From the NCBI GenBank assembly GCA_022844575.1, contig JALHLL010000003.1, forward strand, positions 1 to 5,561: DNA of 5,561 nt. The letters are read 5' to 3'. The position numbers and the translations under genes are program-made. The DNA comes from a bacterium (lineage in GTDB: Bacteria; Bacteroidota; Ignavibacteria; Kapaibacteriales; UBA961). Numbering within the stretch: the first letter of the stretch is position 1; each line of letters begins with the position of its first letter. The notes below the pieces were generated by a model. That model saw nothing but the letters and a program-made list of their open reading frames with translations, made no database searches and was not told the origin of the DNA. Positions 1-5,182 of this stretch are shown here, piece by piece.

Positions 1-75
1 GTATACTATACCTGTTTCTTTTTTAAAGAATATCAACGTTAACACAATTATACTTGGTTTTCTTTTTCAAAATTA

Positions 76-174
76 TCAATTTTTAGAACGCCCCATAATA
101 TAACTCAATGAAAAACATACAAGAGTAACAGAACTCAAGCACAATATTACAAATACTTTTGACTTAGCAAACAT
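76..174 (-). CDS. possible 32-residue single-pass membrane peptide
   Basis: A minus-strand ATG at 174-172 opens a 32-codon frame ending in TGA at 78-76. The product has a short basic start (MFAKSK), then about 21 mostly hydrophobic residues (VFVILCLSSVTLVCFSLSYI), then a basic tail (GRSKN). This is the layout of a one-pass membrane peptide or an orphan signal peptide. An AGGGGG purine run at 187-182 lies seven bases upstream of the ATG. The frame diverges from the cas operon. I do not recognise a family. The ORF is short enough, in AT-rich DNA, to be chance, or it may be the start of a decayed secreted protein. No function is claimed. Confidence 0.22.
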   Translation of the reverse strand: MFAKSKVFVILCLSSVTLVCFSLSYIMGRSKN

Positions 175-196
175 ACGGATGCCCCCTGTTTTTAAT

Positions 197-211
197 TGGT
201 TATTATTCGCC
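197..211 (+). repeat. copy 1 of a 15-bp direct repeat upstream of cas6
   Basis: TGGTTATTATTCGCC occurs here and again, with one difference, at 254-268 as TGGTTATTATTCACC. The copies start 57 bp apart. Two near-identical sites in the leader of an operon could be operators, but no regulator is encoded nearby to pair with them. Confidence 0.4.
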
Positions 212-253
212 GCTTTTAATTTTCGAATATACCCACTCTAAGCGGGACAACAA

Positions 254-268
254 TGGTTATTATTCACC
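254..268 (+). repeat. copy 2 of the 15-bp direct repeat, with flanking dyad
   Basis: TGGTTATTATTCACC differs from the 197-211 copy at one base. Together with its flanks this copy forms a short dyad, ATGGT (253-257) and ACCAT (266-270), as expected of a site bound by a dimeric protein. Functional role is inference. Confidence 0.4.
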
Positions 269-383
269 ATTTAGGAAGGATGTTGTCAAAACTGCCCAAA
301 ATACCCCATTTTTCACACTTTTGAATGAAAAAAAGTCAAAAGATATAGTACTTATAGAGTAACGGATTCGGAAAAAGCGGTCG

Positions 384-391
384 TAATTTTG
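384..391 (+). promoter_or_regulatory. possible Bacteroidota -7 promoter element for cas6
   Basis: TAATTTTG fits the Bacteroidota primary sigma -7 consensus TAnnTTTG exactly. It lies 56 bases before the cas6 ATG, which would give a leader of about 50 nt. No TTTG-type -33 box is present at the usual 19-21 bp spacing, and another exact match (TACTTTTG, 154-161) shows how easily this motif arises in AT-rich DNA. Confidence 0.25.
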
Positions 392-447
392 AATTTTTGA
401 ATCGCGATTGTTGTAATGTGTTAATGTTCTGAGACTTTGTTATAGAT

Positions 448-1101
448 ATGAGACTTCACTTAACTTTATTTACCCCAAGAAACGCACTCCCCTTTGCCTA
501 TCAGCATGAACTTGTACGTTCATTTCATAGGCATTTGCCAAATAATACCATCCATGATGATATTTCGCTCTATTCGCTTTCATGGTTACGTGGCGGCATC
601 ATGGTCAATAATGAGTTGGTATTTCCGAGCGGTGCTTTGTGGGATGTTTCTTTTTACGATGATGACTTGGCAAAGGAGTTTCTTGTCGGGATAGTGAAAG
701 ATAAGGATATTGCCTTTGGCATGACGGTAAGCGATGTTATAATACTGGATACCCCACCCTTCGGCTCAAAGGAGCGTTTACTTTTACAAAGTCCTATTCT
801 GCTGAAGCATACCTATGATGGTAAAGTACGCCATATCATATTTAATGAACCCGAAGCCAATGATATTATGACCTCGGCTATGAAATCCAAATTGATTAGA
901 GCAGGATTAGAGCCGGAAATCAGTTTGCGTTTCGATACCGAATATAGTAATGCAAAAACAAAACTTGTGGATATAAAAGGTGTAAAAAACCGAGCGAGTT
1001 TTTGTCCTGTCATTGCCGAAGGTACACCGGAAACTCTTGCCTTTGCCTGGTCAGTCGGTTTAGGACATTCCACAGGTACGGGATTCGGAGCCGTATTATA
1101 A
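448..1101 (+). CDS. cas6: CRISPR-associated endoribonuclease Cas6
   Basis: Cas6 cuts the CRISPR precursor transcript within each repeat, leaving an 8-nt 5' handle on the mature crRNA, and in type I-B usually stays bound to the 3' end of the crRNA in Cascade. The 217-residue product has the usual Cas6 length. It begins with a ferredoxin-like first strand (MRLHLTLF) and a YQHELVRSFHRHL helix, then IHDDISLYSLSWL at about 35-47. Tyr18, His27, His29 and His36 are candidates for the catalytic His/Tyr. It ends with the RAMP glycine-rich loop GLGHSTGTGFGAV (204-216), the strongest family mark. It is the first gene of the operon and ends 27 bp before cas5. The ATG directly precedes the first strand, so the start looks right. 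No strong Shine-Dalgarno site is seen. Confidence 0.92.
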   Translation: MRLHLTLFTPRNALPFAYQHELVRSFHRHLPNNTIHDDISLYSLSWLRGGIMVNNELVFPSGALWDVSFYDDDLAKEFLVGIVKDKDIAFGMTVSDVIILDTPPFGSKERLLLQSPILLKHTYDGKVRHIIFNEPEANDIMTSAMKSKLIRAGLEPEISLRFDTEYSNAKTKLVDIKGVKNRASFCPVIAEGTPETLAFAWSVGLGHSTGTGFGAVL

Positions 1102-1128
1102 TTATTCACATTCCAATATGAATCCTTT

Positions 1129-1755
1129 ATGCTCTATATAGTACAATATTCAGGACCTTTCGGATTTATTAAACCATGGACGGCAATTCGCGATTCGGAA
1201 ACATTTTCCCAGCAGTTTCTTACCCCCTCTATTATCGAAGGAATCGAAAAAAAACTATTTCCCGAATTATTATCACATAAAGGTATTGCAGGCAGAATTG
1301 TGCGTCATCGTTTACGCTCTATGGGTATTGATAAACAACAAGAGCAAATCCAACCACGCGCAATTCAGCAGAAATATAATAAAACAACACAGACAGTCAG
1401 TTTTTCAAGACCGCGCTCAATTCTCACACGCGGAATACTGCTTTCGCCTATAGTATTCCTTGCATTTTCAGTAATGGAATATGCGGAAAAAGCATGTACC
1501 CAACATATTTGTTTATGCCGTAATGAAGATATTTTATTACCCGATTGGCAAATTAAAGAATGCAGTGAAGAAGAATTCGATAATCCAGAAAACGAAGTGT
1601 ATCATGGTTTTGAATTATTATTCGGGCAATCGGAAGATTCTTTTCTTGTGGGTTATAATCGTTATGTACAAAAGGATAATAAACAAGAACAAATGTATGG
1701 TCGGCTTCATATAGTAGGCAATCCTATCTATAAGGATTCGGAAGTATATGAGTAA
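1129..1755 (+). CDS. cas5: Cascade subunit Cas5 (type I-B, I-PGING/Cas5p-like)
   Basis: Cas5 is a RAMP-fold subunit that caps the 5' handle of the crRNA and contacts Cas8. The 208-residue product starts with the Cas5 signature: a first strand (LYIVQYSG) followed by GPFGFIKPWTAIRD (9-22) and TFSQQFLTPSIIEGI (25-39). A conserved core segment, SRPRSILTRGILLSP, lies at 93-107. These segments recall the Cas5 of the Porphyromonas gingivalis-type I-B systems, from memory of the family rather than a search. No Cas5d-type ribonuclease role is expected because cas6 is present. The ATG at 1118 is out of frame and stops after seven codons, so 1129 is the start. The 3' end overlaps orf3 by 8 bases (ATGAGTAA), implying translational coupling. 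Confidence 0.87.
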   Translation: MLYIVQYSGPFGFIKPWTAIRDSETFSQQFLTPSIIEGIEKKLFPELLSHKGIAGRIVRHRLRSMGIDKQQEQIQPRAIQQKYNKTTQTVSFSRPRSILTRGILLSPIVFLAFSVMEYAEKACTQHICLCRNEDILLPDWQIKECSEEEFDNPENEVYHGFELLFGQSEDSFLVGYNRYVQKDNKQEQMYGRLHIVGNPIYKDSEVYE

Positions 1756-2188
1756 TCTATGGGCAAAAAACAAGGAATATGGCGATAAAGGTTTGGTTTT
1801 CCTGCGCAGTCTTAATAGTAAAACAAAGGTTTTTAATCGACATGCCGCCAAGTGGAATGAATGGATGCCAAATGCAATTGATATTCTTAATAAGGTAAGA
1901 CATTCTTGTACGGAGATTTCATCGGATGAAGCACAAGGAGCATTTAACTATGCTCTTAATTATTGTACAAATACTATTATTTCCGAACGTTACGGTATAT
2001 CGAAAAGAAAAGGTATAATGATTGCTGCCTATCATTTGGCTTCCGCCTTAGATAATAAAACCGAAATGAAAACGGACACACTATTCCGTGCATCAGATGT
2101 AACAACTTTTAGAATAAGGGCTAAAAATACCGGAAGTGCTTTGCTCTATCCCCCTATCCGAGAACTTATATGTATAATAAAAAAATAA
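1748..2188 (+). CDS. unrecognised gene between cas5 and cas8, frame interrupted near its 3' end
   Basis: I do not recognise this 146-residue product. It is coupled to cas5 by the ATGAGTAA overlap and so belongs to the operon. Residues 1-105 look mostly helical. Residues about 81-128 run ERYGISKRKGI, then IMIAAYHLASALDNK, then a turn and SDVTTFRIRAKNTG; this spacing resembles the last helices of a cyclin/TFIIB-type repeat, ending in an HTH-like recognition helix. That is a pattern impression, not a match. It could instead be a small-subunit (Cas11-like) protein or a lineage-specific Cascade accessory. The frame stops right after a run of seven A (2179-2185). In the +1 frame, coding-like sequence continues to a TAA at 2286-2288. 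Removing one A gives 179 residues. Real gene: fairly sure. Function: unknown. Confidence 0.75.
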   Translation: MSNLWAKNKEYGDKGLVFLRSLNSKTKVFNRHAAKWNEWMPNAIDILNKVRHSCTEISSDEAQGAFNYALNYCTNTIISERYGISKRKGIMIAAYHLASALDNKTEMKTDTLFRASDVTTFRIRAKNTGSALLYPPIRELICIIKK

Positions 2189-2288
2189 ACATATTCTCGG
2201 AACCCTTGAATATGGTTATCATCAAATAATTGTAACCGATGATCACTATTCTGAGCAGAGCAGCTTACAATCAATGGTAATAGAGTAA
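2179..2288 (+). other. out-of-frame 3' continuation of orf3 beyond a seven-A tract
   Basis: From 2181 the +1 frame stays open for 35 codons to TAA at 2286-2288. It reads like protein: KNKHILGTLEYGYHQ, then IIVTDDHYSEQSS, then LQSMVIE. The preceding tract is T followed by seven A and T. In the orf3 frame it reads ATA AAA AAA TAA. Deleting one A joins the two parts as ...LICIIK-NKHILGTLEYG... without a stop. The gap to cas8 then falls from 123 to 23 bp, matching the compact operon. Possible causes are a homopolymer sequencing error, a recent mutation, phase variation, or slippage by the polymerase or ribosome. The -1 frame gives only 14 residues before a stop and looks less likely. Confidence 0.65.
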
Positions 2289-2298
2289 ACTTATGTAT

Positions 2299-2310
2299 AA
2301 GGAAAGGAAA
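2299..2310 (+). promoter_or_regulatory. purine-rich ribosome-binding site of cas8
   Basis: AAGGAAAGGAAA ends one base before the cas8 ATG, with GGA cores about 3 and 8 bases upstream. It is the most Shine-Dalgarno-like site in the operon and supports the start at 2312. The ATG at 2293 is out of frame and opens only a short frame. Confidence 0.45.
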
Positions 2311-2311
2311 T

Positions 2312-3622
2312 ATGTACACATCACATATAGGTAAACGTTTTGTTGATCTTTATAATAAAAAAACTGATAATACATTAACGGCAAAACAATTTTTTGACCA
2401 GATATATTTTCCTTTATTCTTTGATGATGTCAAACTATTGCAAAGTCCTGGGAATACACCCATTTTTCAATTACTTGTTTCAAAAAAAACGCATGACCCT
2501 CAAGCAAGGCAAAGTGCTAAAACGGAAATTGGAAATAAAGTGAAGGCATATATGAATTCATCGGCTTTATTGCCGGATATGAGTTTTGCACTCGGCTACG
2601 GCTCATCGGATGATATGGGTACTACATCGGGACAGATTACGAACATAAAACTGCCGATTGAAGAAGAAGAGGCATATTCATCGTGGATAGGTGCGGGATT
2701 GGGTATAGGTGTAGGCGGCGGGCAAAATATATTACTTGATAATGAAGAAATTTTATGGCTTTTATATGAGGGTTGGCAATTATACCGAAAATTCACCAAT
2801 CAGACCGAAGGCATAAATAATAAAATTGAAACATGGAACGGTTTGTGGTTAACAAGAAGATTATCTCACTCTTATAACCCTACTATGCCGGAAGCATCTA
2901 TAAGAATAGCTGTAAACAACGGCATTAACCTTATGGAAAGACCATCGTGGGTTATTCTTATGTTTATACTCTCTAAAAAATTCGAAAATTCAGCACTTAA
3001 TGCCTATGTGTATCAATTTAGCCAAACAAATACGACAATAGGTTTTATACGATTGCTTTTACCGGAAGTACATATATTGTCGGATATATATATGGCCTTA
3101 TTTTTCGAAAGTGGAATCAATGATCAGGATTTTACGGAACAATATGAAACTGCCGAAGGATTTGCACGTGTATGCGAACATGGAACTATTGGTTTACGCC
3201 AGCTTGAGCCGAAAGATTTGAAACAATATATGCCGGGTGGAACAAAGCTACCAACAGTAAAAGAATTTGAAAAAAACAGAATAATTTATCAGATATATTA
3301 TACGTGGATACTTGCTATGTTAAACAACAAAGAATTTCTTGAACTTGCCATAAAAGCGGCAAAGGCATTACAGAAGTATGTTTCAGAAGATAAACAATCA
3401 AGAAGGACACGTACCAATGAGATTGACAGTGTTATAAATGCTAAAACAAAAAAAGAGTTAATCGCATCTCTTGCAGAATTGATACAAAAAGACCAAAGTT
3501 TATCTGAAGAATTGAACCACATTGTTGATACGGTACATCTACATATTCCTGCTGATAATGTGCCCTACTTTATTACCCTTATTCGTTTTAAATATGCATT
3601 ACCTGAAAATTTACTTGATTAA
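2312..3622 (+). CDS. cas8: Cascade large subunit Cas8 (type I-B, Csp2-like)
   Basis: Cas8 recognises the PAM, helps open the target DNA and, when present, recruits Cas3. The 436-residue product lies between cas5 and cas7 homologues and has the size expected of a large subunit. Visible marks are an N-terminal MYTSHIGKRFVDLYNKK, a glycine-rich loop GAGLGIGVGGGQN at 127-139 followed by aromatic helices (EEILWLLYEGWQLYRKF), and a basic LWLTRRLSHSY segment. There is no CxxC zinc-binding pair, unlike some Cas8b proteins. The last 130 residues, from Met307, look helical and could be a fused or internally started small subunit. The assignment to Csp2 rests on context and general look rather than a diagnostic motif; Cas8 proteins diverge fast. 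cas7 follows after 30 bp. Confidence 0.77.
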   Translation: MYTSHIGKRFVDLYNKKTDNTLTAKQFFDQIYFPLFFDDVKLLQSPGNTPIFQLLVSKKTHDPQARQSAKTEIGNKVKAYMNSSALLPDMSFALGYGSSDDMGTTSGQITNIKLPIEEEEAYSSWIGAGLGIGVGGGQNILLDNEEILWLLYEGWQLYRKFTNQTEGINNKIETWNGLWLTRRLSHSYNPTMPEASIRIAVNNGINLMERPSWVILMFILSKKFENSALNAYVYQFSQTNTTIGFIRLLLPEVHILSDIYMALFFESGINDQDFTEQYETAEGFARVCEHGTIGLRQLEPKDLKQYMPGGTKLPTVKEFEKNRIIYQIYYTWILAMLNNKEFLELAIKAAKALQKYVSEDKQSRRTRTNEIDSVINAKTKKELIASLAELIQKDQSLSEELNHIVDTVHLHIPADNVPYFITLIRFKYALPENLLD

Positions 3623-3652
3623 TACATATTTAATAATTTTATAGAAAGAAAA

Positions 3653-4708
3653 ATGATGGAACCATTTGTATATATAAGGGCGTTACGTCATGCCGAACAT
3701 ACGGTGTTTTGCGTACAGGAAGAGCAGAAAAAATACTATAACTCACAATTCGGACGTATGCTGCCCTATTCAAGCGGACAGCAGGTAAAACGTTCGGCTA
3801 TGGAGGGAATTCTAACTTTTTTGGATGTACAAGCCGCCCCCACAACATTTAATTATAAACTTGATAAAAAAGATAATTTGGGTAATGCGGAACCATGGTC
3901 ACCATGCGACCCTACCTATATTGACCAATTATTAGGCGGATGGATGCGCGCCACAACAGGAGAAATAGCATTAAAAAGACGTAGCCCCCTTTCCATTTCG
4001 GCTATGCGCCCTTTACACCCCCTATTAGCAGGCACTACAAAAGAAAATGCAACATTCGATAGAAGCAATAATCCCGATTTGCACCCCGTAAATATACGTG
4101 ATGCCGAAGGACATATATTACAGCCGGATGAAGTTGATGAATATTTACAAAAAAATAAAAGAACGCTTGGCAGAAGGAATTGGATTCCCGATTTGGTAAG
4201 GGCTGAGGGATTATTTATCTATGATATTGCTATTGATAAACGTACATTGTTTTCCGTATCTACAAATCAACATGAACCGGAAGTACATAATGAAACGATA
4301 GAGAAACTAAAAAATGCAGGATGGGTTGAGAGACAAAATGTATTCGGTAAATGTTTAATAGCACCGAAGGAAATGCGGGATAAAATAATTCCGGCTATTG
4401 CACATGGTATAATAAATTGGCGTATAACAAGCAATCAGGCAAGAACTTTTTCCTTAATGGAAACCCTTGCCATTGCTATAAGTAATAATGCCAATATCAT
4501 AGCAGCCGCTATAAGAGCAAAACTTAAAAATGATAGTGATAAACCTCGTGCCGAACCGATAATTGATGATACTGCCGGAGCAAATATATATGTAACATTA
4601 CCATGCGACGGTTATATAGTTGATGCCGCAGGCACAGCAAATGCTTTGCAACAAGCGGAAAACGATATTATTGAGCAATTACAGTCATATGATTATGAAC
4701 ATCAATAA
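3653..4708 (+). CDS. cas7: Cascade backbone subunit Cas7 (type I-B, Csp1-like)
   Basis: Cas7 is the RAMP-fold protein that polymerises along the crRNA spacer to form the Cascade backbone. The 351-residue product carries VYIRALRHAEHTVFCV (6-21), then YYNSQFGRMLPYSSGQQVKRSAMEG (within 28-52), a run I associate with the Csp1 family of I-PGING systems. Further marks are LLGGWMRA, RRSPLSISAMRPLHPLLA, and a late IAHGIINWRITSNQARTFS stretch followed by alanine-rich helices. Two ATG codons in a row (3653, 3656) follow the purine-rich AGAAAGAAAA, so either could start the protein. It is the last gene of the operon. No cas3 or adaptation gene follows; a degenerate array begins about 100 bp downstream. 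Confidence 0.86.
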   Translation: MMEPFVYIRALRHAEHTVFCVQEEQKKYYNSQFGRMLPYSSGQQVKRSAMEGILTFLDVQAAPTTFNYKLDKKDNLGNAEPWSPCDPTYIDQLLGGWMRATTGEIALKRRSPLSISAMRPLHPLLAGTTKENATFDRSNNPDLHPVNIRDAEGHILQPDEVDEYLQKNKRTLGRRNWIPDLVRAEGLFIYDIAIDKRTLFSVSTNQHEPEVHNETIEKLKNAGWVERQNVFGKCLIAPKEMRDKIIPAIAHGIINWRITSNQARTFSLMETLAIAISNNANIIAAAIRAKLKNDSDKPRAEPIIDDTAGANIYVTLPCDGYIVDAAGTANALQQAENDIIEQLQSYDYEHQ

Positions 4709-4810
4709 TACCGTGTAACCTTCAGAATGTACTTTGACATTTTATTTAGTAAACGGTTTGGAATATAAAATTTCCCGTCATATGCTTGCACGGGGTGGCT
4801 GTATTATTGT

Positions 4811-4840
4811 CTTCTAATCGAATCACCATGAAATTGAAAT
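4811..4840 (+). repeat. CRISPR repeat 1 (degenerate)
   Basis: It begins CTTCTAATCGAATCACC and ends ATGAAATTGAAAT. It differs from repeat 2 at positions 1, 4, 13, 17, 21 and 30. The handle would be ATTGAAAT (4833-4840). Confidence 0.72.
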
Positions 4841-4875
4841 CCGTTTTTCTTTACTTCCATTAATATCACTTTATC

Positions 4876-4905
4876 TTTTTAATCGAACCACTATGTAATT
4901 GAAAA
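4876..4905 (+). repeat. CRISPR repeat 2 (closer to the I-B consensus)
   Basis: It begins TTTTTAATCGAACCACT and ends ATGTAATTGAAAA, and is followed by C. Counting the C at 4875 and the C at 4906, it resembles a C-TTTT-AATCG...ATTGAAA-C repeat with one extra T and one extra A, so its exact ends are uncertain by one or two bases. Confidence 0.75.
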
Positions 4906-5077
4906 CGTGGTTGCGCACACGACTCAATCTTTTTTAGAACGGGGCAGGAAAACTTGACCGCATGAATTTAGACAAGCGAGTATTTTTAAGTTACATCTTG
5001 CCAAACATCCGTAATTCATAGCATTATAGGGGTTATGTCATAAATAGCTCGACAAGATTCGATATATTGCGGTATAA

Positions 5078-5097
5078 AGAGTGTACAACAATACTCT
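5078..5097 (+). other. 7-bp hairpin of unknown role
   Basis: AGAGTGT (5078-5084) can pair with ATACTCT (5091-5097), with one G-U pair, around the loop ACAACA. No T run follows, so it is not a standard terminator. It lies about 85 bp before the secreted-protein gene and could be an RNA element or a protein-binding dyad, or chance. Confidence 0.25.
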
Positions 5098-5182
5098 CTA
5101 CCCAGGGGTACAATTCCATTGGCTTTAAGAGCATTATGGTGTACGGACATCAAACAAGTTTAGCAACTTTTTCCATTGCCAT

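Larger units (their letters stand above)
175..447. other. intergenic leader region upstream of the cas operon
   Basis: This AT-rich stretch has no convincing coding frame on either strand. It holds a 15-bp imperfect direct repeat (197-211 and 254-268) and, nearer cas6, a Bacteroidota-type -7 motif (384-391). It probably contains the operon promoter and controlling sites. I see no tRNA, no clear rho-independent terminator and no CRISPR array here. Positions 1-75 to its left also show nothing I can name. Confidence 0.5.
4811..4905 (+). CRISPR. two-repeat degenerate CRISPR array (one spacer)
   Basis: Two 30-bp repeats, 4811-4840 and 4876-4905, are identical at 24 of 30 positions and flank a 35-bp spacer (4841-4875). 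The shared core is TAATCGAAnCACnATGnAAT, then TGAAA. This is the classic I-B repeat form, with TTTTAATCG at the 5' end and ATTGAAAC at the 3' end. The terminal ATTGAAAT and ATTGAAAA would become the 8-nt 5' crRNA handle after Cas6 cleavage, so the array reads in the same direction as the cas genes. The ends of the second repeat can pair (TTTTTAAT with ATTGAAAA, one G-U). Six mismatches between neighbouring repeats is far more than in active arrays, so this is a decayed or repurposed array. Confidence 0.75.
4709..5182. other. intergenic region with a mini-CRISPR array
   Basis: This 474-bp stretch separates cas7 from a secreted-protein gene. It holds two degenerate CRISPR repeats (4811-4905) and a small hairpin (5078-5097). 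I see no clear rho-independent terminator after cas7. Two short frames overlap on opposite strands at about 5016-5186 (44 codons on the minus strand from 5150; an open plus frame ending at 5186), but neither is convincing as a gene. Confidence 0.6.

Noticed and set aside
186..380. Spacer start CCGTTTTTCTTT matching the cas6 leader (CTGTTTTTAATT at 186-197; reverse complement of GGAAAAAGCGG at 370-380)
   Set aside because: The first matches 9 of 12 bases and the second needs a gap within the seed. Neither has a recognisable PAM, and T-rich matches are expected in this DNA, so promoter targeting is not supported.
494..694. 66-codon plus-strand frame inside cas6
   Set aside because: It lies wholly within cas6 in another frame and has no family features; cas6 has a clear signature end to end.
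813..1109. 98-codon minus-strand frame opposite cas6
   Set aside because: Antisense shadow of cas6; its composition follows from the cas6 codons.
1481..1851. 77-codon frames on both strands over the cas5/orf3 junction
   Set aside because: Both overlap well-supported coding sequence and look like low-complexity translations of AT-rich codons.
2180..2236. Programmed -1 frameshift on A AAA AAA in orf3
   Set aside because: The heptamer is in the right phase, but the -1 frame gives only 14 unremarkable residues before a stop; the +1 frame holds the coding-like continuation.
2596..3522. Minus-strand frames of 67 and 74 codons opposite cas8
   Set aside because: Antisense shadows; cas8 covers the whole stretch with a continuous frame.
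4741..4771. Possible extra CRISPR repeat upstream of repeat 1
   Set aside because: Only about 12 of 26 positions agree and the AATCGAA core is missing; spacing (about 69) is also off.
76..4941. Similar tracts TCAATTTTTAGAACG (76-90) and TCAATCTTTTTTAGAACG (4924-4941) flanking the locus, as possible boundary repeats
   Set aside because: The match needs a three-base gap in a T run, and there is no adjacent integrase, tRNA or other sign of a mobile element.
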